A stretch of 64,000 nucleotides of DNA, taken from an uncultured Eubacteriales bacterium (GTDB taxonomy: Bacteria > Bacillota > Clostridia > Oscillospirales > Acutalibacteraceae). The notes under the pieces are model-generated. The model searched no databases and was not told the origin of the DNA. It saw only the letters and a list, made by a program, of their open reading frames with translations. This document shows, in pieces, positions 54,250-62,194 of this stretch. The translations under genes were made by a program, and so were the position numbers. Positions within the stretch are counted from its first letter, which is position 1. Every line of letters begins with the position of its first letter. The stretch lies in NCBI GenBank assembly GCA_900315815.1, contig ONAS01000002.1:1-64000 (forward strand). The letters are read 5' to 3'.

Positions 54250-55137
54250 ATGAAAGGTATTATTTTAGCGGGAGGTTCCGGGACTCGTCTCTATCCTCTG
54301 ACAAAGGTGACCAGCAAGCAGCTCCTTCCGATTTATGACAAACCGATGATTTATTATCCGCTGAGCACACTGATGCTTGCCGGGATAAAGGATATCCTCA
54401 TCATCAGCACACCTGATGACACGCCGAGGTTTGAGGCGCTGCTCGGCGACGGCAGTCAGTTCGGCATCAGCCTCAGCTACAAGGTCCAGCCTTCTCCGGA
54501 CGGCCTTGCCCAGGCGTTTATTCTTGGAGAGAAATTCCTTGAAGGCGGTCCGGGCGCAATGATCCTGGGCGATAATATTTTTTACGGAAACGGCTTCAGA
54601 ACGATGCTGAAGGCTGCGGTTAAAAATGCCTGTGATAACGGAAGAGCAACGGTATTCGGCTATTACGTTCCGGATCCGGATCGCTTTGGCGTCGTTGAAT
54701 TTGACGACAGCGGAAAGGTTCTCAGCATCGAGGAAAAGCCGAAGCAGCCGAAGTCGAATTACGCAGTGACAGGTTTGTATTTTTATCCTGCCGGCGTATC
54801 CGAACGCGCAAATCAGGTGAAGCCTTCGGCACGCGGCGAGCTGGAGATCACAACCTTGAATGAAATGTATCTCAGCGACGGTCTTCTGGATGTCCAGCTT
54901 TTGGGACGCGGTTTCGCGTGGCTGGATACAGGTACCATGGCGTCGCTGCTGCAGGCGGCAAACTTTGTCAAGACGATCCAGTCCCGACAGGGAATCGTGA
55001 TCTCATCTCCCGAGGAAATCGCGTTTATCAACGGCTTTATCGATAAAGAGGAGCTCAAGCAAAGCGCTGAGGCATACGGCAAGAGTCCGTACGGCGAGCA
55101 TTTGAAGGCTGTGGCCGAGGGAAAAGTCAGATATTGA
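54250..55137 (+). CDS. rmlA: RmlA, glucose-1-phosphate thymidylyltransferase
   Basis: The first step of dTDP-L-rhamnose synthesis: dTTP plus glucose-1-phosphate gives dTDP-glucose. The 295-residue enzyme has the nucleotidyltransferase start [20 protein letters not shown] (residues 1-20), followed by [30 protein letters not shown] and [11 protein letters not shown]. The short RmlA form ends with the usual helical region. It is the last gene of the rml set and of the EPS operon; a gene remnant follows within about 10 bases. Confidence 0.98.
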   Translation: MKGIILAGGSGTRLYPLTKVTSKQLLPIYDKPMIYYPLSTLMLAGIKDILIISTPDDTPRFEALLGDGSQFGISLSYKVQPSPDGLAQAFILGEKFLEGGPGAMILGDNIFYGNGFRTMLKAAVKNACDNGRATVFGYYVPDPDRFGVVEFDDSGKVLSIEEKPKQPKSNYAVTGLYFYPAGVSERANQVKPSARGELEITTLNEMYLSDGLLDVQLLGRGFAWLDTGTMASLLQAANFVKTIQSRQGIVISSPEEIAFINGFIDKEELKQSAEAYGKSPYGEHLKAVAEGKVRY

Positions 55138-55141
55138 TAAT

Positions 55142-55626
55142 GCGGATAACGCTCTTGAAAGGCAGGATCATCTTTGGCTAACAGATTTCAGCGACTGCTA
55201 TTATTCGGGTGAGGAGCTGTATTCTCATCATTCTACTTCGCCAGACAGGTGTTTGATTTGAGGGAATACTATCGTTCCGCCTCTGACCGAGAGGTCGAGG
55301 AATTCATCAGAAATGAAAAGCTGAAGTTCGAAAACGCCGAGGCTTTCTGCCGAAACGCCAATACTTATGTCCGCAGAAAAATCGCAATGATCAACGACAA
55401 CAGTATCCTCAATAAGGTGGCCGCCGAAGAGATCAAAAAGACAGCTAAAACAATCGGGATCGAAATTGCTGTTGATGATAACAAGATCGTCATTCCGGAG
55501 GAAAAAACAACCGCTTTGGAGGTGATTGCGTTTTTGGATGAGGAAGCGTATCGCGGATCGTTCAGCAACGATCTGCTGCTTGCTGATTCAAAGCGTGTGC
55601 TGAAAAAGGGAAAAGCAGACCGTTAG
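55142..55626 (+). pseudogene. Remnant of a DUF4868 (KwaB-like) gene
   Basis: The 3' half of a gene. From 55249 an intact frame gives 125 residues beginning after FYFARQ with VFDLREYYRSASDREVEEFI, then NANTYVRRKIAMINDNSILN and a typical end FLDEEAYRGSFSNDLLLADS then KRVLKKG. I read this as the C-terminal part of a DUF4868 protein (the family of Kiwa defence protein KwaB). Upstream, LERQDHLWLTDFSDCYYSGE continues in another frame (55142 to about 55225), with a stop at 55210 in the main frame, so the gene is frameshifted and its N-terminal half is missing. It is probably inactive. The family call is from memory. Confidence 0.6.
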
Positions 55627-55640
55627 AATACGATTTGACA

Positions 55641-55672
55641 GGACCGCGCACTTTCCGGGTGCGCGGTCTTTT
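55641..55672 (+). terminator. Terminator at the end of the EPS region
   Basis: A perfect 9-bp GC-rich stem GACCGCGCA with TGCGCGGTC (55642-55650 with 55660-55668) and T4, just after the DUF4868 remnant. Confidence 0.88.
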
Positions 55673-55682
55673 ATGTGCCGGA

Positions 55683-55739
55683 ATGAAAAAACCACCTGCC
55701 GAACGACGCATCCGATGAAGCGTAATACGACAGGTGGTT
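55683..55739 (-). terminator. Terminator of the aquaporin gene
   Basis: On the minus strand AACCACCTG pairs with CAGGTGGTT (55731-55739 with 55690-55698) and a T run follows. The 32-base loop includes a smaller hairpin. Confidence 0.82.
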
Positions 55740-55759
55740 AATTAATCGTGAATGTAACG

Positions 55760-56428
55760 TCAGTCTTCCTTAGCCTTGATAAGGAATCTGTAGACGATCG
55801 CCGCGATGGCTGCGCCTACCAGAGGACCTACGATGAAGACCCACAGAGCGGACAGAGCGTCGCCGCCCTTGAAGATCGCGGGGCCGAAGGAACGAGCGGG
55901 GTTGACAGAGGTGCCGGTGAAGTAGATGCCGAAGATGTGGACCAGAGTCAGGGTGAAGCCGATGATCAGACCGGCGAATTTCTCGTATTTCTTCTTGGAG
56001 GTGACGCTGAGGATGACCAGCACGAAGATGAAGGTGAGGATGCACTCGACGATCAGGGACTTGACGGTGCTGCCGTTGAAGAGACCGTTGGTGCCGAGGC
56101 TTGTGTCAAAGCCGACCAGTCCGCCGAGGACTGCCGCGCCGGCGGTGGCGCCCGCAAACTGGGCGATGATGTAAACGATGAATTCGGTGACGGTCATGCC
56201 GCCGTTGATCAGAACGCCGAGGGATACCGCGGGGTTGATGTGGCAGCCGGATACGTTGCCGATGGAATACGCCATCGCGACGATGACAAGACCGAACGCG
56301 AGAGCGGTCAGCGCGTAAGCCGCGTCGGGCTTATTGGAGCAGCCCAGTACGGTCGCGACGCCGCAGGCGATGAGTACCAGCACAAAGGTACCGATGAATT
56401 CCGCACAGAATTTTTTCACTAATTGCAT
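55760..56428 (-). CDS. Aquaporin (MIP family)
   Basis: A 222-residue membrane channel for water or small neutral solutes. Six membrane helices and both half-helix NPA motifs are seen: CHINPAVSLG (about residue 64) and GTSVNPARSFGPA (about residue 180). The Arg after the second NPA is the selectivity-filter residue. The ar/R region and length fit the AqpZ-like water channels more than glycerol facilitators, but this is not decisive. It is a single gene with its own promoter, an inverted repeat at the promoter and a terminator. Confidence 0.96.
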   Translation of the reverse strand: MQLVKKFCAEFIGTFVLVLIACGVATVLGCSNKPDAAYALTALAFGLVIVAMAYSIGNVSGCHINPAVSLGVLINGGMTVTEFIVYIIAQFAGATAGAAVLGGLVGFDTSLGTNGLFNGSTVKSLIVECILTFIFVLVILSVTSKKKYEKFAGLIIGFTLTLVHIFGIYFTGTSVNPARSFGPAIFKGGDALSALWVFIVGPLVGAAIAAIVYRFLIKAKED

Positions 56429-56459
56429 TTTTTACTCTCCTTTATTGATGATTTGGATA

Positions 56460-56508
56460 GTAACAACCGTTACAGGATAATCATAACAAAAGATTTTAAA
56501 GAATGCAA
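56460..56508 (-). promoter_or_regulatory. Promoter and inverted repeat of the aquaporin gene
   Basis: Minus-strand TTGCAT (56508-56503), 17-bp spacer and TATGAT (56485-56480). A perfect inverted repeat GTAAC-N4-GTTAC (56460-56473) lies at the predicted start of transcription, which is a likely repressor or activator site. Confidence 0.65.
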
Positions 56509-56534
56509 TAGTTTTTTGTGAAAAAAGAATATTA

Positions 56535-57125
56535 TTACAGGCTGATAAGTCCGGTATACCCCGCAGCGATCCCCGCCCCCGCCGACAGGACGATGACCAG
56601 GATCGGATTGAGCTTTTTGTACAGAAGCAAAAAGAGCATGACGGCGAACACGACGATGATAAACCAGAAATTGCCGCTGCTCAGCTCATAGGGGATGACC
56701 TCGATGTCAAAGCCGAAGGGGAAGAAGATGTCGTACCCGACCTTGATCACCGTCGCGCCGATCAGACCGACCACGGTGCTTTTCAGTCCCAGCATCACGC
56801 CGCGGACGATCAGGCTCTGCTTGAATTTTTCGTAGCACTTCGCGATGATGAGGATCAGGATGAACGGCGGCAGGACCAGTCCGACCGTGGCGCAGACGGA
56901 GCCGAACAGTCCGCCGACCTCGCTTCCGACATAGGTGGACATATTCACGGCGAACGCGCCGGGGGTGCTTTCCGATACGGCGATGAAGTCCACCAGCTCG
57001 CGCGTGGTGAGCCAGCCGTGACTGAGGACGGTCTCCTCGATGAAGGGGATCATCGCGTAGCCGCCGCCGAAGGTCAGCGCGCCCATCTTGAAGAATTCCA
57101 GGAACAGCAGGAGATAGACGCTCAC
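56535..57125 (-). CDS. Chromate transporter, ChrA half-protein
   Basis: A 196-residue membrane protein, one of a pair of short ChrA-domain proteins that together form a CHR-family transporter. The signature FKMGALTFGGGYAMIPFIEE (about residues 11-30), followed by VDFIAVSESTPGAFAVNMST, is diagnostic. Its ATG overlaps the stop of the upstream partner by four bases. In anaerobes the natural substrate of such pairs is often unknown; chromate or sulfate efflux is the family's known role. Confidence 0.92.
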   Translation of the reverse strand: MSVYLLLFLEFFKMGALTFGGGYAMIPFIEETVLSHGWLTTRELVDFIAVSESTPGAFAVNMSTYVGSEVGGLFGSVCATVGLVLPPFILILIIAKCYEKFKQSLIVRGVMLGLKSTVVGLIGATVIKVGYDIFFPFGFDIEVIPYELSSGNFWFIIVVFAVMLFLLLYKKLNPILVIVLSAGAGIAAGYTGLISL

Positions 57126-57685
57126 AGCTCACGCCCCCTTTTCTTCGCGATCAGTGCCGCGGTAAGTCCGATCACCGCCGCGCTCAGCAGGACGATGATC
57201 ACGTTGGTCGAGAAGAACGCGACCGCGATCAGGGAGCCTGCCATGATGCAGTAGGCGATGATGTTGTGCGGCGACTTCTTGAACATGGAGATGACCGCCT
57301 TGATCAGCAGCGCCAGCACGCCGGCGCGGATGCCGAAGAACGCGTAGCTGACGATCCTGATCTCCTCAAACTGTCTGAGGAACAGCGAGATCAGGTAGAT
57401 GATGACGAACGACGGCAGAACGACGCCCACCGTCGCGCAGAACGCTCCGGCAAGCCCCGCCAGCTTATAGCCGATGAAGGTCGCCGCACAGATGGAGATG
57501 GGGCCGGGGGTGGACTCGGACAGGGCGATCACGTCGATCAGGTCGTCGGGCTCGATCCATTTTTTCTTTTTGGAGGTCTCGTTTTCGATGATCGGGATCA
57601 TCGCGTAGCCGCCGCCGAAGGTGACCACGCCGATCTTCATAAAGGTCAGCAGCAGCTGTAAGCACAGCTTCAGTTTGGGTTTCAT
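57122..57685 (-). CDS. Chromate transporter, ChrA half-protein (partner)
   Basis: The 187-residue first half of the paired ChrA transporter: FMKIGVVTFGGGYAMIPIIE near the N-terminus and DVIALSESTPGPISICAATF in the middle. About six membrane helices are visible. The ATG at 57685 is chosen because the hydrophobic region begins there and AAAGGAAA lies before it. The frame continues upstream, but into sequence unlike the family. Confidence 0.92.
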   Translation of the reverse strand: MKPKLKLCLQLLLTFMKIGVVTFGGGYAMIPIIENETSKKKKWIEPDDLIDVIALSESTPGPISICAATFIGYKLAGLAGAFCATVGVVLPSFVIIYLISLFLRQFEEIRIVSYAFFGIRAGVLALLIKAVISMFKKSPHNIIAYCIMAGSLIAVAFFSTNVIIVLLSAAVIGLTAALIAKKRGREL

Positions 57686-57729
57686 ATCAGTTTCCTTTGC
57701 TTGCGCGGGGCGCAGCGGCGCCCCCGATG

Positions 57730-57912
57730 TCAATTTTGCTTTTCCACGATCTTGTAGTCGTCGCTGAATCGGAAGTACGGGCAGCTGCGGTCGCTCCCGC
57801 TCATGAAGCGCGCCAGGTCGTCCTCGTCCAGATTCACCGAGCATTCGTAATCGTCGTACGCTTCATTGTAGTTATAGAACGCGCAGAATTCACAGCTTGT
57901 CTGTCCTGCCAT
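57730..57912 (-). CDS. Small cysteine-rich protein (DUF6472-like)
   Basis: A 60-residue acidic protein, MAGQTSCEFCAFYNYNEAYD followed by a central Cys and a CPYFRF ending. The pattern CxxC...C...CPYFRF is a small family common in Clostridia (I recall it as DUF6472). It may bind a metal, but no function is known. The ATG at 57912 follows GAGGTG at a normal distance; a GTG three codons earlier is possible. It is expressed divergently from the flavodiiron gene and lies just upstream of the chromate transporter pair on the same strand. Confidence 0.8.
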   Translation of the reverse strand: MAGQTSCEFCAFYNYNEAYDDYECSVNLDEDDLARFMSGSDRSCPYFRFSDDYKIVEKQN

Positions 57913-57986
57913 CGGGATCACCTCTCGTTTGATCTATACTGTTTGTTATTATAGCAAAAAAATAGCCGCTTTTCAACATAATAGTG

Positions 57987-58015
57987 TTGCAATTTGTCCG
58001 ACTTTTCGGTATACT
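57987..58015 (+). promoter_or_regulatory. Promoter of the flavodiiron protein gene
   Basis: TTGCAA (57987-57992), 17-bp spacer and TATACT (58010-58015). The leader is only about 25 bases. Confidence 0.75.
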
Positions 58016-58046
58016 GAAATCAAATAATATACGGGAGATGATACCA

Positions 58047-59837
58047 TTGAAAATTACAAACGACATCAAGTATATCGGCGTGAATGACCATAATATCGAT
58101 CTGTTTGAGGGTCAGTATGTGGTTCCCAACGGTATGGCGTACAATTCCTATGCCATTTTGGATGAGAAGATCGCCGTTATGGACACCGTGGATCAGCACT
58201 TCGGCGACGAATGGCTGAAAAACCTGCGCGGCGTTCTGGGAAACCGTGAGCCGGACTATCTGGTCGTCCAGCATATGGAGCCCGACCACAGCGCGAACAT
58301 CGACAACTTCCTGAACGTATTCCCGAACGCGACCGTGGTTTCTTCACAGAAGGCGTTCGCCATGATGAAGAATTTCTTCGGCACCGAATATGAGGACAGA
58401 CGCATCGTCGTCAAGGAGGGCGATACCCTCGAGCTGGGCTCTCATACCCTGAACTTCGTCGGCGCTCCGATGGTCCACTGGCCCGAGGTCCTGATGACCT
58501 ATGACAGCACCGACAAGGTCCTGTTCTCCGCCGACGGCTTCGGCAAGTTCGGCGCGCTGGACGTTGAGGAGGACTGGGCGTGCGAGGCGCGCCGCTACTA
58601 TATCGGCATCGTCGGCAAGTACGGCGCTCAGGTCCAGAACGTGCTGAAAAAGGCGGCGGGTCTCGAGATCGGGATCATCTGTCCGCTGCACGGTCCGATC
58701 CTCACCGAGAACCTCGGCTACTACCTTGACCTCTACAACACCTGGTCGAGCTACGGCGTTGAGACCGACGGCATCATGATCGCCTATACCTCCGTTTACG
58801 GCCACACCAGGAAGGCGGTCGAGATCCTGGCGGACAAGCTCCGTGCCAACGGCTGTCCCAAGGTCGCCGTCAGCGACCTCGCGCGTGAGGATATGGCAGA
58901 GTGCGTGGAGGACGCGTTCCGCTACGGCAAGATCGTTCTCGCCACCACCACCTACAACGCGGATATCTTCCCGTTCATGAAGGAGTTCATCAACCATCTG
59001 ACCGAGCGCAATTTCCAGAACAAGACCGTCGCGTTCATCGAGAACGGCTCATGGGCGCCTCTCGCGGAAAAGACCATGCGCAGGATGCTGGAGGGCTGCA
59101 AGCACATCACCTACACCGAGCATCACGTGCATATCAAGTCCGCGCTGAATGACAAGAACATGGAAGAGATCGACGCGCTGTGCGCCGAGCTGACCAAGGA
59201 TTACCTTGCGAAGCAGGACGAGACCGCGGACAAGAACGATCTGACCGCCCTGTTCAACATCGGCTACGGTCTGTATGTCGTCACCGCCCGCGACGGCGAT
59301 AAGGACAACGGCTGTATCGTCAACACGGTCTCTCAGGTCACCAATACCCCCAACCGCATCGCGGTCTGCATCAACAAGAAGAACCTGACCCACGATATGG
59401 TCAAGAAAACCGGCATGATGAACGTCAACTGCCTGTCCACCGAGGCGCCGTTCGAGGTATTCGAGCACTACGGCTTCCAGAGCGGCAGAGACGTCAATAA
59501 GATCGTCGGCGACGGACTGCTCCGCTCCGATAACGGCGTGGTCTTCCTCGGCAGGTACATCAACTCGTTCATGTCGCTGAAGGTAGAGCAGATCGTCGAC
59601 CTCGATACCCACAGCATGTTTATCTGCGCGGTCACCGAGGCGCGCGTCATCACCAACGTCGAGACCATGACCTACACCTATTATCAGAACTATGTCAAGC
59701 CCAGACCCGCTACCGAGGGCAAGAAGGGCTGGGTCTGCAAGGTCTGCGGCTATATCTATGAGGGCGAGGATATCCCGGATGACTTCATCTGCCCGCTGTG
59801 CAAGCACGGCGTAGCGGATTTTGAACCGATCGGATAA
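58047..59837 (+). CDS. Flavodiiron protein fused to flavin reductase and rubredoxin domains
   Basis: A 596-residue oxygen- or nitric-oxide-reducing enzyme with four parts: a metallo-beta-lactamase diiron domain (1 to about 250, ligands in HMEPDHSAN, MVHWPE, ADGFG and CPLHGP), a flavodoxin (about 253-395, IAYTSVYGHTRKAVEILADK), a flavin reductase domain (about 410-545, NGCIVNTVSQVTNTPNRIAV) and a C-terminal rubredoxin (about 550-596, CKVCGYIYEGEDIPDDFICP then LCKHG). Electrons would flow from NAD(P)H through flavin and rubredoxin to the diiron site. The TTG at 58047 is preferred because GGAG lies 8-9 bases upstream and it gives the family start KITNDIKYIGVNDHNIDLFE. It protects anaerobes from oxygen. 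Confidence 0.94.
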   Translation: MKITNDIKYIGVNDHNIDLFEGQYVVPNGMAYNSYAILDEKIAVMDTVDQHFGDEWLKNLRGVLGNREPDYLVVQHMEPDHSANIDNFLNVFPNATVVSSQKAFAMMKNFFGTEYEDRRIVVKEGDTLELGSHTLNFVGAPMVHWPEVLMTYDSTDKVLFSADGFGKFGALDVEEDWACEARRYYIGIVGKYGAQVQNVLKKAAGLEIGIICPLHGPILTENLGYYLDLYNTWSSYGVETDGIMIAYTSVYGHTRKAVEILADKLRANGCPKVAVSDLAREDMAECVEDAFRYGKIVLATTTYNADIFPFMKEFINHLTERNFQNKTVAFIENGSWAPLAEKTMRRMLEGCKHITYTEHHVHIKSALNDKNMEEIDALCAELTKDYLAKQDETADKNDLTALFNIGYGLYVVTARDGDKDNGCIVNTVSQVTNTPNRIAVCINKKNLTHDMVKKTGMMNVNCLSTEAPFEVFEHYGFQSGRDVNKIVGDGLLRSDNGVVFLGRYINSFMSLKVEQIVDLDTHSMFICAVTEARVITNVETMTYTYYQNYVKPRPATEGKKGWVCKVCGYIYEGEDIPDDFICPLCKHGVADFEPIG

Positions 59838-59880
59838 CCGTCCGCAGTCGCTGCGCCGCCCGCGCTCCTCGCAATGACAT
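59838..59880 (-). repeat. Dispersed intergenic repeat fragment
   Basis: On the minus strand, GTCATTGCGAGGAGCGCGGG, then CGGCGCAGCGACTGCGG. The GTCATTGCGAGGAGCG core is a well-known kind of dispersed repeat found between genes in many unrelated bacteria. It begins right at the stop codon of the flavodiiron gene. Confidence 0.55.
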
Positions 59881-59935
59881 ACGCAGGAGAGGGCGCTGAA
59901 CAATGACCGCGGGAGGATAGAAAAGGAGAATTCTT

Positions 59936-60898
59936 ATGAAAAAGCTATTGGCTTTCTTACTTGCGGGCTTGATGGTTTTCACGCTCGCAGCCTGTTCCGG
60001 CTCGTCAGATGATTCCGATGCAAAGGACAGCTCCGGCAGCGCAGAGCCTGCCGCTACCGAAGCTCCCGGTCCGAAGACGATCGCTGAGGATACGACCGCT
60101 ATTTCTCTGAGCTTTACCCCGCCTGAGAGCTACGATACCGTAAAGCGCCATTTGGAATATGCGGCGGACGGCTCGGTCATCGACAAGAGCTTCACTTATA
60201 CCTTTGCGGACAAATCCGAGATCATCATCGGCTATACGAAGGGCAAAAAGGTCACCGACGAGATCCCCCAGAGCTATCTGGATAAAGCGGAGGTCATCGA
60301 GTATGCCGGTAAGTCCTTCTCTGTTATTACGCAGGGCAGCACCATCATGAGCGTGTGTCAGGATAATGATGTGGTATACGGTATCGGATGGAGCTTTGCC
60401 GATGAAGTCGACCGCGGCAAGTTCGATTCCCTGATGAACGGGATCAGCATTACCGATAATACCGAGACGGTCGGGAACGGCGATGATCTCTATGATATCC
60501 GCTATACGTTCGACAGCTCGCTGAACGTGGTCAGCATCAACAATAATCTGACCGAGACCCCCAACGGAGAGGCGGTCGACAAGTCGATTACCTGGTACTG
60601 CGGCAAGGACAAGGACAATATCGACTATCGTCTTTTGATCAAGGTGTTCAAGAACTCTACCGTAGAAGAACAGCTTCCGAGCTATGATACTACCGGAGAG
60701 CTTGAGCGAGGCGGCGTCACTTATACCGCCGTGTACGAGAACGAAAGCAAGGAGAAGCCCTACGCCTATTATACCCGTCACGGGGAGGACGTCTACGAGA
60801 TCCGCAATATGGGAGTAAGCAGCGGTTGGTCTACCACTCGATCCGACGAATCTTATGAGGCGCTTGAAAAGCTGATGAGTACCGTCAGCTTTGAATAA
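59936..60898 (+). CDS. Lipoprotein of unknown function with two similar domains
   Basis: A 320-residue exported lipoprotein. The signal peptide ends in LAAC (Cys20) and is followed by a Ser/Asp/Ala-rich linker. Two halves of about 125 residues (about 55-172 and 180-320) share the same run of strands: a first strand pair ending in DKSFTYTF or DKSITWYC, a lysine-rich strand, a Tyr-rich strand containing AGKSFSVI or GGVTYTAV, and a C-terminal helix (DSLMNGISI or EKLMSTVSF). This points to an internal duplication. I recognise no named family. A GGAG site precedes the ATG. It lies between the flavodiiron and rubredoxin genes. Confidence 0.8.
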   Translation: MKKLLAFLLAGLMVFTLAACSGSSDDSDAKDSSGSAEPAATEAPGPKTIAEDTTAISLSFTPPESYDTVKRHLEYAADGSVIDKSFTYTFADKSEIIIGYTKGKKVTDEIPQSYLDKAEVIEYAGKSFSVITQGSTIMSVCQDNDVVYGIGWSFADEVDRGKFDSLMNGISITDNTETVGNGDDLYDIRYTFDSSLNVVSINNNLTETPNGEAVDKSITWYCGKDKDNIDYRLLIKVFKNSTVEEQLPSYDTTGELERGGVTYTAVYENESKEKPYAYYTRHGEDVYEIRNMGVSSGWSTTRSDESYEALEKLMSTVSFE

Positions 60899-61005
60899 GA
60901 AAACGATCGGCAATGAATCGTTGAGGACGGTGACACGCGTGTCTGCCGCACCCGATACTATGTCTTGATCGATCATATGCAATCATTTATCAAAGGAGAA
61001 ATATC

Positions 61006-61143
61006 ATGAAAAAGTATGTATGCAGCGTATGCGGTTATGTCTATGACCCCGAAGAGAACGGCGGCGTAGCTTTTGAGGATCTTCCGGACGATTATGTCTG
61101 CCCCCTGTGCGGCGTAGGCAAGGAAGATTTTGAAGAGGAATAA
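61006..61143 (+). CDS. Rubredoxin
   Basis: A 45-residue electron carrier with one iron bound by four cysteines. The two motifs are [10 protein letters not shown] (residues 6-15) and [11 protein letters not shown] (residues 32-42), the standard CxxCG...CPxCG pattern. The AAAGGAG site is 8 bases before the ATG. The usual length is 52-55 residues, so this is at the short end, with less sequence between the motifs. It is likely an electron donor for oxygen or peroxide reduction, consistent with the flavodiiron gene nearby. Confidence 0.95.
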   Translation: MKKYVCSVCGYVYDPEENGGVAFEDLPDDYVCPLCGVGKEDFEEE

Positions 61144-61154
61144 TCCGGCATAAG

Positions 61155-61187
61155 AAGAACGGCTCCCCGCTTGAGGGAGCCGTTCTT
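61155..61187. terminator. Hairpin terminator between rubredoxin and the minus-strand dockerin gene
   Basis: A perfect 13-bp stem (61155-61167 with 61175-61187) with a seven-base loop. It lies between convergent genes. Neither side has a long T run, so it may rely on the stable stem. Confidence 0.7.
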
Positions 61188-61196
61188 ATGTGCGTA

Positions 61197-62174
61197 TTAT
61201 AAACTGATCACGCGGGAATAGGATGATTCCGACCCGTTTTTGTCGATGACGCTGACGTACAGGTCGTATTCGAGATCCCCCTCCAGCATCTCCACGGGGA
61301 TGCGGATGAAGGAGGCGTCGGTGTAGTCGGACACCATCTGGAAGGTGCCGTTGGGCATCGGCTTTGGGTTGAAGGGCGGCGTGTACGGTTCGCCCTCGGT
61401 CGGGCACTCTGTTTCCGGCTCGGTCGGCGCCACGGCTACGATGTAGCGGATGTAGTAGCGGAAGCGGTATTCTCCCGCGCCTCCGGACGCGTGAACGCGC
61501 AGAAGGTGGTTTTCCGCATCGTATTTCGCGCCTGCGATATAAGGCTTATCGGGAGAGCCGGTCACCGTGATCGTCCCGGAAAGCGACTCACCGCTGCCGA
61601 AGACGTTGCTCGGCACGACGGTGACGTTGTAGACGCCCGCTTTGCTGAACAGACAGTCATAATACGTCCGGGTCAGCCTGTCGGCGACCTTGCGGTCGTT
61701 GATATACACGTCGTAGCGGTTTTCGATCTCTCTTCCGCAGAATAGCTGCCGGTAAGCGTTGAAGTAGATCCGGACCTCGGTGTCCTCAAATACGGTTTTG
61801 TTATACGCTGTCGACGGATAATTACTGTAATGATTCAGCGAGTAGATCCTTGGCTGAACCCTGTTGATGCTCTTCATCCAGAATTCGTGCGGCAGATCGG
61901 CGAGCCTGCGCTGGATCTGCGCCGCGTCGATGATGGTCAGCTCTCTGTCTCCGTCGGTGTCGGCGAGGAATTCCGCCAGCTCCGACAGGGTGCGCATCCC
62001 GGCGAGCCTGCGCTGGATGACGGTCGCGTCGATGATGGTGAGGCTCCCGTCGAGATCGACGTCGCCGATCAGACAGTCGTCGGAAGTGTCAACGGCGTTC
62101 ACGTGCGGTATCGATGCTGCCAGCAGTGCGGCGATCAGCAGACAGGACAGCAGGATGATGTGTTTCTTGTTCAT
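61197..62174 (-). CDS. Secreted dockerin-domain protein
   Basis: A 325-residue exported protein. After a signal peptide (residues 1 to about 27, cut near VNA) come two dockerin-type loops, DVDLDGSLTIIDATVIQRRL and DTDGDRELTIIDAAQIQRRL (about residues 37-92), here at the N-terminus. The remainder (about 105-325) looks like tandem beta-sandwich, Ig/FN3-like modules, for example AGVYNVTVVPSNVFGSGESL and GGAGEYRFRYYIRYI. The ATG at 62174 follows GAGGGG at good spacing. It lies directly downstream of the anti-sigma gene on the same strand, mirroring the module at 6.8-9.7 kb. Attachment to a cohesin scaffold is inferred. Confidence 0.85.
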   Translation of the reverse strand: MNKKHIILLSCLLIAALLAASIPHVNAVDTSDDCLIGDVDLDGSLTIIDATVIQRRLAGMRTLSELAEFLADTDGDRELTIIDAAQIQRRLADLPHEFWMKSINRVQPRIYSLNHYSNYPSTAYNKTVFEDTEVRIYFNAYRQLFCGREIENRYDVYINDRKVADRLTRTYYDCLFSKAGVYNVTVVPSNVFGSGESLSGTITVTGSPDKPYIAGAKYDAENHLLRVHASGGAGEYRFRYYIRYIVAVAPTEPETECPTEGEPYTPPFNPKPMPNGTFQMVSDYTDASFIRIPVEMLEGDLEYDLYVSVIDKNGSESSYSRVISL

Positions 62175-62194
62175 GTTCTTCCCCTCTTGAATCA

